A stretch of 64,000 nucleotides of DNA from NCBI GenBank assembly GCA_002840155.1, contig PGZH01000004.1, positions 186,001-250,000 on the forward strand, in the 5' to 3' direction. Numbering within the stretch: position 1 is the stretch's first letter; the number at the start of each line of letters is the position of its first letter. Made by a program: the position numbers and the translations under genes. A model generated the notes under the pieces. It ran no database searches, was not told the DNA's origin, and saw nothing but the letters and a program-made list of their open reading frames with translations. This document shows, piece after piece, positions 8,928-21,740 of this stretch. The DNA comes from Gammaproteobacteria bacterium HGW-Gammaproteobacteria-13 (GTDB lineage Bacteria; Pseudomonadota; Gammaproteobacteria; Pseudomonadales; Pseudomonadaceae).

Positions 8928-9737
8928 TTAGTTCACCACGTCGACTTTGACGCGCATGCTCATGTCTTCACGGCCCTGGGTCGAGCGGTGTTGCAGAAAG
9001 TCGCCTTGCTCGCCCTGGCTCTGCTCGCTAACGCCGCCAATGCTGATCCACTCGCCCACGCGGCCAGTGACCCGCGTATCGGTGCTTTGCACATCGATGG
9101 CGCCGGGTTGCGACTGGCTGAGACGATCACGGTTGCTGCTGATATTGATATGCACCCGCTCACCGCTAAGGCTGGCAGTGACGTAGAAGCCGCGGGTGAC
9201 GTTGCGGTACTGGGTATTGCTGTAGGGCTGGCCGTAGGCATCACGCCCGCGCGTAGTCAGCGGCACGCTCTGACCGACCTGAATCAGTGCCGGGTAGCCC
9301 TCGGTGGCCTGCACCTGTTGGGTGCCGCCGCTGCGGCTGTCGGTGCTGCGGCGGATGATGCGTACCTGGTCGCGGCCATTGATTTCGCCCTGGCCGATTT
9401 GCACCTCGGCATCGCCCGCGCTGATCGTGCCATCGGCGCGGTAGCCGCGATCGGACTGAAAGCCCGACTCATTGGTGTCGACACTGATCAGCAGGCGCCG
9501 TGGCTCGGTGTCGAGTTGCTGCAGCAGGGCGCGCACCTCGGCAATCTTTGCCGGCTCGGCATTGACGATCAGCTGGTTGCCATAGGCATTGACCTTGCCC
9601 TCATGGCCGAGCACCGATTGCACCACGCTGAGCACTTCATCAGCCGTGCGGAAATTCAGCGGAATCACTTCGGTAGCGGCGCTGAGGGACAGGCTACAAC
9701 TCAACAGCGCGGCGGCGAGCAGGGCACGAACCTTCAT
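8928..9737 (-). CDS. secretin N-domain (NolW-like) periplasmic protein
   Basis: A 269-aa exported protein with a signal peptide (residues 1-20, cleavage near LSA). Residues ~22-85 (PLNFRTADEVLSVVQSVLG ... LIVNAEPAKIAEVRALLQQLD) match the N1/NolW ring domain of type II/IV secretins. The rest resembles the pre-barrel portion, but the membrane beta-barrel is missing, so it cannot form a pore alone. It overlaps the upstream gene by four bases (ATGA), so the two are translated together. Its role is unknown: it could be a degenerate secretin or an envelope structural protein. No other secretion genes are nearby. Confidence 0.72.
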   Translation of the reverse strand: MKVRALLAAALLSCSLSLSAATEVIPLNFRTADEVLSVVQSVLGHEGKVNAYGNQLIVNAEPAKIAEVRALLQQLDTEPRRLLISVDTNESGFQSDRGYRADGTISAGDAEVQIGQGEINGRDQVRIIRRSTDSRSGGTQQVQATEGYPALIQVGQSVPLTTRGRDAYGQPYSNTQYRNVTRGFYVTASLSGERVHINISSNRDRLSQSQPGAIDVQSTDTRVTGRVGEWISIGGVSEQSQGEQGDFLQHRSTQGREDMSMRVKVDVVN

Positions 9738-10375
9738 AGCAGAAAACTCCGTAAATCAGCGTCGGTGATGCTGGTATCCCAGGCTTGATCAAACTGCGCG
9801 CGGCGCTGGCGATTGCGGCCGGGGTCTTGGTACAGGGCATAGCCGCTGGCCTGGCCAACTTCCGGCAAGAGCAGCAAGCCGCGATCATCGGCCAGCAGAA
9901 ACGCCAGCTCCTCATTAGGGTAGTCCGGGTGCAGCTTGCGGATCTGCAGGTTGGAGGACAGCCGGCGCGAAAGGCTGAGCAGGCGGTGGCCTTCCTTGAC
10001 TGCACGGCTGGGGTCGCGCAGCAGAATGCGCAGTTGATTGCGCGGGCTGGCCAGGAGAAAACGGGTGCAGGCGTCTTGCACGCTGCTGTGGTGGTAGAGC
10101 CAGGGCTCCAGGTCATGGCTGTAGATGCACAGGCTGCGTTGCGCTTGTTGCAATAGCGCCAGTGCATGGGCGCGGGCCTGTTCGGGCTGGCTGAAGCGTT
10201 CCAGCGTTGCATGCGCGCCGAGGATAAACGGCGCTGGCTCCGCCCGTGGGCTGTCCGGGCTGGGGCTGCCCGGATTGTGCACAGCAAAACGCCCCGGTGA
10301 CTGAAACTCGATGGCGGGAAGCTCTATGGGCTCCAGCGGCTCGGTAGCATCACTCGGGGCGTTTTCGTCGTTCAT
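9734..10375 (-). CDS. phospholipase D-like (DUF7931) protein
   Basis: A 213-aa cytoplasmic protein with a low-complexity acidic and proline-rich N-terminus (residues 1-50). It is followed by a domain with PLD-fold character (ARAHALALLQQAQRSLCIYSHDLEPWLYHH), the pattern of the DUF7931 family that is often misnamed 'acetyltransferase HPA2'. No intact HKD catalytic motif is visible, so enzymatic activity is doubtful. It sits between a GNAT gene and the secretin-domain gene with which it overlaps by 4 bases, probably within one operon starting at roxA. Confidence 0.65.
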   Translation of the reverse strand: MNDENAPSDATEPLEPIELPAIEFQSPGRFAVHNPGSPSPDSPRAEPAPFILGAHATLERFSQPEQARAHALALLQQAQRSLCIYSHDLEPWLYHHSSVQDACTRFLLASPRNQLRILLRDPSRAVKEGHRLLSLSRRLSSNLQIRKLHPDYPNEELAFLLADDRGLLLLPEVGQASGYALYQDPGRNRQRRAQFDQAWDTSITDADLRSFLL

Positions 10376-10383
10376 CTTGGCCT

Positions 10384-10809
10384 CTAGGCGCTATGACGCA
10401 CCATGTCCACGTGGGGGATGCCGGCGTCCAGGTATTCACCGCTGACGATGGCAAACCCGAGCTTTTCATAGAAGGCTGTGGCGTGCACCTGGGCGCTGAG
10501 CATTTGTTGCGTCAGGCCGCGTTTTTCCGCTTCGGCGATCACCGCCTGAATCAGCGCTACACCCACGTTCAGACCGCGCCAATCCTTGAGTACCGACACC
10601 CGGCCGATATGGCCGTCGGGCAACAGGCGTGCGGTGCCAATCGGATAGTCGCCTTCGAGGGCCAAAAAATGCACGGCATCGGCGTCTTCGGCATCCCATT
10701 CGAGCTCCGGCGGCACCGCTTGTTCCGCAATAAACACGGTTTCGCGAATGCGCCGCAGGTCAGCGTTGTCCTTCTGCCAGTCGGCCAGACGAACGTGTAT
10801 CTCACTCAT
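10384..10809 (-). CDS. GNAT family N-acetyltransferase (ElaA-like)
   Basis: A 141-aa acetyltransferase. The start chosen is MSEIHVRL, which overlaps the roxA stop by 8 bases; the frame continues 20 codons into roxA. Acetyl-CoA binding features are present: the VSVLKDWRGLNVGVALIQAV segment (residues ~70-90) and the C-terminal HATAFYEKLGF motif. The order with roxA (ribosomal oxygenase then GNAT) recurs in pseudomonads, but the substrate is unknown. It is likely translated by coupling to roxA. Confidence 0.83.
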   Translation of the reverse strand: MSEIHVRLADWQKDNADLRRIRETVFIAEQAVPPELEWDAEDADAVHFLALEGDYPIGTARLLPDGHIGRVSVLKDWRGLNVGVALIQAVIAEAEKRGLTQQMLSAQVHATAFYEKLGFAIVSGEYLDAGIPHVDMVRHSA

Positions 10810-11968
10810 CAGCAAACTCCAGGCTGCCTTGTTTGACCAGTTCAACCAACAGGTTACGCCCTTCGTCATCGGCGAGCCACGCGCCGAGGTTTTCGATATG
10901 CAGGGCGTCGGCAGAGCAGACCAGTTTCAGCAGCTCACGCAGGCTGGCCGAAAGCAGACGGCTCTGGCCGCTGGCGAACAGCACCAGGTCGTCGCCGACT
11001 TCTGACCAGGCCATGCGCGCGCTGGGGTGGCGGATCAGGATCGCGCCATTTTCCAGGCCAGCGAGGAAGCCTTCTTCGTCGATCTCGATGCCGGCAATCA
11101 GCTCCGGGTACTTGGGCTCGGTCATAAACTGGCCGAACCAGGTCATCAGCAGACGCTCATCGCTCATGTGTTCGGTGAGCAGCGCCTTTAGGCGGTCTAG
11201 GGCGTCGCGCTGGATCTGCGTCGGGTCGCTGGTCGGCTGCGCGTCGGCGTCGCTGTAGCGCTCTTCGTCAGGCAGGAACTGGCCGAGAAAATCGGTGAAA
11301 TGGGTCAGAACTTCAGCGGCGCTTGGCGCACGGAAGCCTACGGAATACGTCATACAGTCATCCTCAGCGGTACCACAGTGGGCCAGAAGCGGCGGCAGAT
11401 AGAGCATGTCGCCGGGTTCCAGAACCCATTCTTCAGTTTTAACGAATTCAGCGAGGATCTTCAGATCCGCGTGTTGCAGCATTGGGCTGTCGGAATCGCA
11501 CATCTGACCGACCTGCCAGCGGCGTTTGCCGTAACCCTGCAGGAGGAACACATCGTAGTTGTCGAAGTGCGGGCCCACGCCGCCGCCAGGTACGGCGAAG
11601 CTGACCATCACGTCATCGATGCGCCACTTGGGCAGAAATTTGAACTCTTCTAGCAGTTCGGCGACTTCCGGGACGAACTGGTCGACGGCCTGCACCAGTA
11701 GGGTCCAGTCGCGCTCGGGCAGCTCGGCAAAGGCGTCTTCGGCGAACGGGCCGCGGCGCAGCTCCCAGGGGCGCTCGCCGTGCTCGATGACCAGGCGCGA
11801 TTCGATTTCTTCTTCCAGCGCCAGGCCGGCCAGTTCGTCGGGGGAAATCGGACTCTCAAAACCGGGGATGGCCTGGCGTACCAGCAGGGGTTTCTTCTGC
11901 CAGTAGTCACGCATGAACTCGCGAGCAGTAAGGCCACCCAACAGTTGCAGCGGAGTATCAGGATTCAT
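10802..11968 (-). CDS. roxA: ribosomal protein uL16 arginine 3-hydroxylase (JmjC/cupin)
   Basis: A 388-aa 2-oxoglutarate/Fe(II) oxygenase of the YcfD/RoxA group, which hydroxylates an arginine of ribosomal protein L16. The iron-binding facial triad starts in GPHFDNYDVFLLQGYGKRRW (H-x-D near residues 133-135), with the distal His in LPPLLAHCGTAED. The C-terminal part carries the dimerisation/winged-helix region typical of full-length RoxA. The gene is the first of an apparent roxA-GNAT-DUF7931-secretin-domain operon and lies just downstream of the purB terminator. Confidence 0.9.
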   Translation of the reverse strand: MNPDTPLQLLGGLTAREFMRDYWQKKPLLVRQAIPGFESPISPDELAGLALEEEIESRLVIEHGERPWELRRGPFAEDAFAELPERDWTLLVQAVDQFVPEVAELLEEFKFLPKWRIDDVMVSFAVPGGGVGPHFDNYDVFLLQGYGKRRWQVGQMCDSDSPMLQHADLKILAEFVKTEEWVLEPGDMLYLPPLLAHCGTAEDDCMTYSVGFRAPSAAEVLTHFTDFLGQFLPDEERYSDADAQPTSDPTQIQRDALDRLKALLTEHMSDERLLMTWFGQFMTEPKYPELIAGIEIDEEGFLAGLENGAILIRHPSARMAWSEVGDDLVLFASGQSRLLSASLRELLKLVCSADALHIENLGAWLADDEGRNLLVELVKQGSLEFADE

Positions 11969-12002
11969 CGCTAAGCCCTTGAAGTCAGTAAATACCCATA
12001 AA

Positions 12003-12028
12003 TAAAAACGCCCGGCGCAGCCGGGCGT
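12003..12028 (-). terminator. purB terminator
   Basis: Stem ACGCCCGGC / GCCGGGCGT followed on the minus strand by TTTTTATT, 18 bases beyond the purB stop. Confidence 0.88.
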
Positions 12029-12046
12029 CTGGGAGGCTGTTGCCGG

Positions 12047-13576
<1,530 letters not shown>

Positions 13577-13645
13577 CAGCCTCTGTTGAAAAGGGCGCGT
13601 ATCATACATGAAATCGGCCGCTGAATCGCGATTGGCTGCGACCGT

Positions 13646-14506
13646 TCAGCTGCGTTTGCTTCGTGCAATCGACAGCAGGCTGGCGCTGAAAATCAGCGCC
13701 GCACCGATCAACGAGGTCAGATCCGGGGTTTCTCCCCAGCGCAGCCAGGCAATCAGCCCGGCAAACACAATCGCCAGGTAGGCAAAGGGACCAATCAGCC
13801 CTGGCGACGCCAAACTGTAAGCCTTGGACATGATGATCTGGCTGGCGGTGGCCAACAAACCAATTGCCAGCAGCAGCCAGAGGTCGTGCTCACTTATCGG
13901 TTGCCAGGCCCAAGTCAGCGGGATGGCCGAGAGCAGGGCGCTGAACAGGGAAAAGTAGAACACGATGCGATACGCAGGCTCGGTGTCGCTCATCTCGCGG
14001 ATCGACACAAAGGCAAACGCGGCCAGCACACTGGCGGCCAGGCCAATCAATGCATGACTGTCGAGCAGCGCCGCCGACGGCTTGGCCACCAGCAATACGC
14101 CAATCAGGCCAACTACGGTGGTCAGCAGCATGCGCTTGCTCAGCGGCTCCTTGAGCCACCACCAGGCAATCAGCGGAGTGAATAGTGGTGCGGAATAGGT
14201 AAACAGCATGGCGTCGGCCAGCGGCAGGTGGGCGATGGCGTAGAAAAAACAGTACATCGCCGCCAGGCCGTAGGTGGTGCGCCACAGGTGGGATCTCAAC
14301 CGCGTGGTCTTTAACGGGCGTAGGCCTTTGAACAGAATCAGCGGCAGAAAGAACAGCACGCCGACCAGGTTGCGCAAGAACACCACAGATTCGTTGTTGA
14401 CGCTGACCGACACCTCGCGAATGCCCACGCCCATCAGGGAAAACAGCAAGGCCGACAACGCAAGCAGAGCAGCACCCTGAACGGGTTTGACCGAACGGGT
14501 GCCCAT
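13646..14506 (-). CDS. EamA/DMT family transporter
   Basis: A 286-aa inner-membrane protein with ten predicted helices in two EamA repeats (residues ~5-140 and ~150-280), as in drug/metabolite exporters such as RhaT or YdcZ relatives. The start MGTRSVKPVQGAA lies 2 bases after the hflD stop, implying translational coupling. The substrate is unknown. It sits between hflD and purB, a position empty in the E. coli arrangement, so it looks like an insertion into this conserved operon. Confidence 0.85.
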   Translation of the reverse strand: MGTRSVKPVQGAALLALSALLFSLMGVGIREVSVSVNNESVVFLRNLVGVLFFLPLILFKGLRPLKTTRLRSHLWRTTYGLAAMYCFFYAIAHLPLADAMLFTYSAPLFTPLIAWWWLKEPLSKRMLLTTVVGLIGVLLVAKPSAALLDSHALIGLAASVLAAFAFVSIREMSDTEPAYRIVFYFSLFSALLSAIPLTWAWQPISEHDLWLLLAIGLLATASQIIMSKAYSLASPGLIGPFAYLAIVFAGLIAWLRWGETPDLTSLIGAALIFSASLLSIARSKRS

Positions 14507-14508
14507 GT

Positions 14509-15129
14509 TCACGTGCGCAGCAGCGGGTAGAGTTCCTTGAGCAGCTTGCTGCGGCTGAACACCATCTGCCAGCGATGGCCGCCCAGTTGGCGCCACAGGC
14601 GCGCCGAGCGAATACCGGCGAGCAGCAGGGCACGAATCTTCGCGGCGTTGTTGGTCTGCTGCAGGTGACGCATGTCGCCTTGCACCTGAATGCGCTGGCG
14701 GAAGGTGCTGATGGTGTCTTGGTACAGGCTGGCGCAGTTGGATATCACGTTTTCATGGGTCGGGCCGAAGTGCTCGACCTGCTGCTGCACCTGATCAAGG
14801 CGGCTGCCCATGACTTGCAGCATGTCGCCGCGCTTATCCAGCTGACGCTCCAACGCCAGCAGGGCCAGGGCATAACGCAGCGGATCGCGCTGCAGGCTGG
14901 CCGGGTCGCGTTCCAGGGCACTGACCAGCGCACGGTAGCCGTCACGCAAGTTCAGGTCATCGCCGCCGTAGACGTCCAGCGTGTCTTTTGGATCGCGCAC
15001 CAGCAGGCTGTTGATCATGCAGGCTACGGCCGGCTCGCCGACCTGGCCGGTGCGCGCCAGTTTGTCGACCAATACCGCCGATTCGAATACTGCACCGAGG
15101 GCGATCAGTTGTTCGCGGATTGGATTCAC
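14509..15129 (-). CDS. hflD: high-frequency lysogenisation protein HflD
   Basis: A 206-aa membrane-associated helical protein. In E. coli HflD binds lambda CII and affects lysogeny, but its cellular role is unclear. Family features include the N-terminal [21 protein letters not shown] and the [21 protein letters not shown] segment. It overlaps mnmA by four bases. The order nudJ-mnmA-hflD is conserved across gamma-proteobacteria and supports the call. Confidence 0.95.
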   Translation of the reverse strand: MNPIREQLIALGAVFESAVLVDKLARTGQVGEPAVACMINSLLVRDPKDTLDVYGGDDLNLRDGYRALVSALERDPASLQRDPLRYALALLALERQLDKRGDMLQVMGSRLDQVQQQVEHFGPTHENVISNCASLYQDTISTFRQRIQVQGDMRHLQQTNNAAKIRALLLAGIRSARLWRQLGGHRWQMVFSRSKLLKELYPLLRT

Positions 15130-16244
15130 GCCGTTTGCTCCCGCGCAGTCCAGGGCTCGGCGGTTTCAATCACGCCGCCACCCAGGCAGATTTCACCGTC
15201 GTAGAACACCACGGACTGGCCCGGAGTCACGGCGCGCTGTGGCTCGTTGAATACGGCGCGGTAGCCACTGGCGGTTTTCTCCAGCGTGCAGGCCTGATCG
15301 CTCTGGCGATAACGCACCTTGGCCGTCAGCTCACGCGGCGTGCTCAGATCGATCGGGTTGACCCAGTAAATCTCCGAGGCGAGCAGGGCGCGGCTGAACA
15401 GCCATGCGTGCTCATTGCCCTGGCCAACCACCAGTACATTGCGCGTCAGGTCCTTGTGCAGGACATACCAGGGCTCGTCACTGGCGTCTTTCAAACCGCC
15501 AATGCCCAGGCCCTGGCGCTGACCGATGGTGTGGTACATCAGGCCGTGATGACGGCCAATGATTTCGCCTTCAGTGGTTTCGATATTGCCCGGCTGGGCC
15601 GGCAGGTACTGCTTGAGGAAGTCGCTGAAACGCCGCTCGCCGATAAAGCAGATACCGGTGGAGTCCTTCTTCTTTGCCGTGGCCAGCGCGTATTTCTCGG
15701 CGATGGCGCGCACCGCTGGTTTTTCCAGTTCGCCTACTGGGAACAGGGTCTTGGCAATCTGCTCGCCACCGACCGCATGCAGGAAATAGCTCTGGTCCTT
15801 GTTCGGATCGAGGCCCTTGAGCAGTTCGGTGCGTCCGTCGACATCACGGCGGCGCACATAGTGGCCGGTGGCGATCAGATCGGCGCCGAGCATCAGGGCG
15901 TAGTCGAGGAAGGCTTTGAACTTGATCTCGCGGTTACACAGGATGTCCGGGTTCGGCGTGCGCCCGGCCTTGTATTCGGCGAGAAAATGCTCGAACACAT
16001 TGTCCCAGTATTCGGCGGCAAAGTTGGCGGTGTGCAGCTTGATGCCAATTTTGTCGCACACGGCCTGGGCGTCGGCCAGGTCGTCCATGGCGGTGCAGTA
16101 TTCGGTGCCGTCGTCTTCGTCCCAGTTCTTCATAAACAGGCCTTCGACCTGATAACCCTGTTCAAGCAGGAGCAGGGCGGAAACGGAGGAATCGACGCCG
16201 CCGGACATACCGACGATTACGCGCTGAGTAGTTGGATCTGGCAT
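15126..16244 (-). CDS. mnmA: tRNA-specific 2-thiouridylase
   Basis: Puts sulfur on U34 of tRNA for Lys, Glu and Gln, receiving it from the TusBCD-TusE relay that is encoded at 35.7-37.1 kb in this window. The protein is 372 aa from [16 protein letters not shown]. It has the PP-loop SGGVDSS near residues 14-20, the catalytic nucleophile in TPNPDILCN, and the second catalytic cysteine in [11 protein letters not shown] frame five codons longer exists; the chosen start has the better context. It is operonic with nudJ upstream and hflD downstream. Confidence 0.97.
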   Translation of the reverse strand: MPDPTTQRVIVGMSGGVDSSVSALLLLEQGYQVEGLFMKNWDEDDGTEYCTAMDDLADAQAVCDKIGIKLHTANFAAEYWDNVFEHFLAEYKAGRTPNPDILCNREIKFKAFLDYALMLGADLIATGHYVRRRDVDGRTELLKGLDPNKDQSYFLHAVGGEQIAKTLFPVGELEKPAVRAIAEKYALATAKKKDSTGICFIGERRFSDFLKQYLPAQPGNIETTEGEIIGRHHGLMYHTIGQRQGLGIGGLKDASDEPWYVLHKDLTRNVLVVGQGNEHAWLFSRALLASEIYWVNPIDLSTPRELTAKVRYRQSDQACTLEKTASGYRAVFNEPQRAVTPGQSVVFYDGEICLGGGVIETAEPWTAREQTA

Positions 16245-16304
16245 GGGGATACTGGGCACGGGCTTAAAAAGAGGGCGATTCTAGCAGGCGCAGAGCTGTG
16301 GCCG

Positions 16305-16745
16305 TTAATCGCGGATCAGGCTGAGTGAAAAGCACTGGCCACTCAGGTAGTCATCAATGCAGCGCAATACCAGTTCGCTGCGCCAGCGCTCGGGCTGCGC
16401 AGCCAGTTCGTCACGGCTCAGCCAGCGCGGGCCGATGATGCCGTCATCCAGCGGGTGATTGGGCCGCTGTTGCAGCGGCTTGGCGGCAAAACACACGCGT
16501 TGGTAGGTGATGCCGTTACTGGGTGCGGTATACAGGTAAATGCCGGTAACGCCGGTCAGCTCGACATCCCAGCCAGTTTCTTCGAGGGTTTCGCGCAGTG
16601 CGGCCTGTATCAGGCTTTCGTTTGCTTCTAGGTGCCCAGCCGGCTGGTTGAATACGGCGCGGCCTTCGGCCATTTCTTCGACTAACAGAAAACGGCCCTG
16701 GTCTTCGATGACCGTGGCCACGGTGATGTGCGGCTGCCACTGCAT
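16305..16745 (-). CDS. nudJ: NUDIX phosphatase NudJ
   Basis: A 146-aa Nudix hydrolase. The Nudix box runs GHLEANESLIQAALRETLEE and continues TGW (residues ~38-60), with all metal-binding glutamates present. E. coli NudJ (YmfB) hydrolyses nucleoside di- and triphosphates and the thiamine precursor HMP-PP. The gene is upstream of mnmA as in E. coli, which is the main reason for choosing NudJ among Nudix subfamilies. Confidence 0.88.
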   Translation of the reverse strand: MQWQPHITVATVIEDQGRFLLVEEMAEGRAVFNQPAGHLEANESLIQAALRETLEETGWDVELTGVTGIYLYTAPSNGITYQRVCFAAKPLQQRPNHPLDDGIIGPRWLSRDELAAQPERWRSELVLRCIDDYLSGQCFSLSLIRD

Positions 16746-16807
16746 AAACGTGTTACCTGTTATGAGAAAAAGCGATCTTATCCTTATTCTCTCTGCCCTG
16801 AATGCGC

Positions 16808-16833
16808 AAACCCCGGCATGTGGCCGGGGCTTG
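16808..16833 (-). terminator. idh terminator hairpin
   Basis: Stem CCCCGGC / GCCGGGG with a 5-base loop, flanked on the minus strand by TTTGCGCATT. It lies 30 bases past the idh stop. Confidence 0.65.
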
Positions 16834-16863
16834 CGGTGTTGCTGCGCCCGAGGGCGCTACGTC

Positions 16864-19089
<2,226 letters not shown>

Positions 19090-19451
19090 TCTGAGTTAAC
19101 TCTCTTCTTTGCTGAGCGTGCATAGCCACTCGACATGCGCAGGTAAGCGCTGAGGCCCATATGGATGAGCCAGAAGTCGAGGTCTTGCCGCGGTGATGTT
19201 GGATGCACCAGTAGAGTGTTGAGCGTTTCGAGCCGTTGAAGCGCTGTAGCAGTTCGACGGTTTCAAGAGGCGGACAACCTGTTTGAACGATCCGCGCCTT
19301 ATGACCTGTGAGTCATCTGTGCAGTATACCACCGCGCTGGCGCGTCGCAGAATGCCTTGGCGCATAAGACCAACGAACATATGGTTTCGCCCGATTCAAG
19401 TGGGTTACTCTGGGGCGATCTGACTGTTTTAACCACAAGACGGAGTCCAGC
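19090..19451. promoter_or_regulatory. idh/icd divergent intergenic region
   Basis: 362 bases between two divergent isocitrate dehydrogenase genes, so it must hold both promoters. No supported gene and no strong palindrome. I could not pick sigma-70 boxes with confidence. Confidence 0.5.
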
Positions 19452-20708
19452 ATGGGATACCAAAAGATCCAGGTGCCTGCCACCGGTGACAAAATCACCG
19501 TCAATGCCGATACATCCCTGAACGTACCGAATAATCCAATCATTCCCTTTATCGAAGGTGATGGCATCGGTGTCGATATCAGCCCGGTGATGATCAAAGT
19601 CGTTGATGCGGCCGTACAGAAAGCCTACGGCGGCGAACGCAAGATCTCCTGGATGGAAGTTTACGCGGGCGAGAAAGCCACTCAGGTTTACGATCAGGAC
19701 ACCTGGCTGCCTCAGGAAACCCTGGATGCGGTCAAAGACTACGTCGTTTCCATCAAGGGGCCGCTGACCACGCCAGTCGGTGGCGGTATCCGTTCCCTCA
19801 ACGTTGCCCTGCGTCAGCAGCTCGACCTGTACGTCTGCCTGCGCCCGGTGCGCTGGTTCGAAGGCGTGCCAAGCCCGGTGAAAAAGCCTGGCGACGTCGA
19901 CATGACCATCTTCCGCGAGAACTCGGAAGACATCTACGCAGGCATCGAGTGGAAAGCTGGCTCGCCGGAAGCAACCAAGGTCATCAAGTTCCTCAAAGAG
20001 GAAATGGGTGTTACCAAGATTCGCTTCGACCAGGACTGCGGTATCGGCGTCAAGCCGGTTTCCAAAGAAGGCACCAAGCGTCTGGCACGTAAAGCGCTGC
20101 AGTACGTAGTCGATAACGACCGCGACTCGCTGACCATCGTGCACAAAGGCAACATTATGAAGTTCACCGAAGGTGCCTTCAAAGAGTGGGCCTACGAAAT
20201 TGCCGCTGAAGAATTCGGCGCAACCCTGCTCGATGGCGGTCCTTGGATGCAGTTCAAGAACCCGAAAACCGGCAAGAATGTCATCGTCAAAGACGCCATC
20301 GCCGACGCCATGCTGCAGCAAATCCTGCTGCGTCCGGCCGAGTACGACGTAATCGCCACCCTCAACCTCAATGGCGACTACCTGTCCGACGCCCTTGCGG
20401 CTGAAGTAGGTGGTATCGGCATCGCGCCGGGCGCCAACCTGTCCGACACCGTTGCCATGTTCGAAGCAACCCACGGTACTGCGCCGAAGTACGCGGGCAA
20501 GGACCAGGTGAACCCAGGTTCGCTAATCCTTTCCGCCGAAATGATGCTACGCCACATGGGCTGGATCGAAGCGGCCGACCTGATCATCAAGGGCACCAAC
20601 GGCGCTATCTCGGCCAAGACCGTGACCTATGACTTCGAGCGCCTGATGGACGGTGCCAAGCTGCTGTCCTGCTCGGCATTCGGTGATGCACTGATTTCGC
20701 ACATGTAA
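19452..20708 (+). CDS. icd: dimeric NADP-dependent isocitrate dehydrogenase
   Basis: A 418-aa TCA-cycle enzyme. The start [14 protein letters not shown] follows GACGGAGTCC. The active-site/phosphorylation segment [12 protein letters not shown] has Ser115, equivalent to E. coli Ser113, the target of the AceK kinase/phosphatase that shunts isocitrate into AceA. The NADP/isocitrate motif [19 protein letters not shown] is present. A three-hairpin repeat and a strong terminator follow. Confidence 0.97.
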   Translation: MGYQKIQVPATGDKITVNADTSLNVPNNPIIPFIEGDGIGVDISPVMIKVVDAAVQKAYGGERKISWMEVYAGEKATQVYDQDTWLPQETLDAVKDYVVSIKGPLTTPVGGGIRSLNVALRQQLDLYVCLRPVRWFEGVPSPVKKPGDVDMTIFRENSEDIYAGIEWKAGSPEATKVIKFLKEEMGVTKIRFDQDCGIGVKPVSKEGTKRLARKALQYVVDNDRDSLTIVHKGNIMKFTEGAFKEWAYEIAAEEFGATLLDGGPWMQFKNPKTGKNVIVKDAIADAMLQQILLRPAEYDVIATLNLNGDYLSDALAAEVGGIGIAPGANLSDTVAMFEATHGTAPKYAGKDQVNPGSLILSAEMMLRHMGWIEAADLIIKGTNGAISAKTVTYDFERLMDGAKLLSCSAFGDALISHM

Positions 20709-20721
20709 GTAAATCAACTGC

Positions 20722-20796
20722 AAAAAATTGCAGGGAGCAATTTTTAACGTCGCGCGAGCGACGGCCCGCAGGGTGGTCGCCATGGATGACCATAAA
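20722..20796 (+). repeat. three-hairpin structured repeat, copy 2
   Basis: AAAATTGC-aggga-GCAATTTT, then GTCGC-gcga-GCGAC, then GGTC-gccatg-GATGACC, ending CCATAAAG directly before the icd terminator. Same layout as 6536-6613, with compensatory base changes in the first stem and matched changes in the third. Confidence 0.75.
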
Positions 20797-20797
20797 G

Positions 20798-20826
20798 AAA
20801 GGCCGGTCATATGACCGGCCTTTTTT
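20798..20826 (+). terminator. icd terminator
   Basis: Stem AAGGCCGGTC / GACCGGCCTT with a 4-base loop and a T6 tract, also able to act on cspD read-through from the right. Confidence 0.9.
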
Positions 20827-20856
20827 GTGGGCGATTAACTGCCCAGGTGACTCTAA

Positions 20857-21120
20857 TCAGACTTCAACCGTTGAGCCCTGGTGTTGCTTAACTGCGGCGG
20901 GCGCTTCACTGGCGGCAGTAGCCGCACTTATGTTTACGGCGTGGAGTCCTTTTGGACCTTGAATAATATCGAAGCTTACCGGCTGGCCAGCCTTCAGCGT
21001 TTTATAGCCGTCCATCTGGATAGCCGAGTAGTGGGCGAACAGGTCCTCATCTCGACCATCGGCCAGGATGAACCCGTAGCCTTTGGCGTTGTTGAACCAC
21101 TTGACCTTACCGCTAACCAT
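20857..21120 (-). CDS. cspD: cold-shock-domain protein CspD
   Basis: An 87-aa single cold-shock domain (MVSGKVKWFNNAKGYGFI carries RNP1; EDLFAHYSAI replaces RNP2) plus a 20-residue tail. CspD in E. coli is a stationary-phase ssDNA-binding inhibitor of replication and is degraded by Lon. The start MVSGK was chosen over a frame six codons longer because it matches the family and follows AGAGGGATATCAGC. The location between icd and clpS is conserved in pseudomonads and enterics. Confidence 0.92.
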   Translation of the reverse strand: MVSGKVKWFNNAKGYGFILADGRDEDLFAHYSAIQMDGYKTLKAGQPVSFDIIQGPKGLHAVNISAATAASEAPAAVKQHQGSTVEV

Positions 21121-21348
21121 GCTGATATCCCTCTGCAAAGGACTCCATCACTGGAGTATCATCCACTTCAATTCCACGCTCTGCTTGACGTGAGTCGGCA
21201 AAGCTGTGAAACCCCTTAATACCCACGCTGGGTATTCATTGTTTGTAACACCGTTTTGCCGATAGTCAAGGCAATGCTGTAACTGGCTGAGAAGCCGTTC
21301 AAACTCTGTCTAGCACAGACTATTCGCCCATCAACGAAGCTATTCAGC

Positions 21349-21711
21349 ATGCATGCACGTAGCCAGATTCGACTAACATTCAATCAGGATCGCCCCGCAG
21401 AGCATGAGGACGATTCCTTCGGCTTAGCCGTTCAGGAATCCAAGCCCGCTTTGCAGGCGCCTCCTATGTATAAAGTGATTTTGTTTAACGACGACTACAC
21501 GCCCATGGATTTCGTGGTCGAGATTCTCGAGGTGTTTTTCAACCTGAATCGAGAGATGGCGACCAAAATCATGCTGACCGTCCATACAGAGGGGCGGGCA
21601 GTGTGTGGAGTGTTTACCCGCGATATTGCTGAAACCAAAGCGACACAGGTGAATCAATATGCGAGAGAGAGCCAGCATCCGCTACTCTGTGAAATAGAGA
21701 AGGACGGTTAA
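21349..21711 (+). CDS. clpS: ATP-dependent Clp protease adaptor ClpS
   Basis: A 120-aa adaptor that delivers N-degron substrates (Leu, Phe, Trp, Tyr N-termini) to ClpAP. Core features are the [19 protein letters not shown] segment (residues ~44-62), which forms the N-degron pocket, and the HTEGRAVCG loop. clpA follows after 29 bases. Two transferases that create such N-degrons (aat and bpt) are encoded 0.4-4 kb downstream on the other strand. Confidence 0.96.
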   Translation: MHARSQIRLTFNQDRPAEHEDDSFGLAVQESKPALQAPPMYKVILFNDDYTPMDFVVEILEVFFNLNREMATKIMLTVHTEGRAVCGVFTRDIAETKATQVNQYARESQHPLLCEIEKDG

Positions 21712-21740
21712 CGCCGGCCACTTGGGCATGAGGTGAAGCT

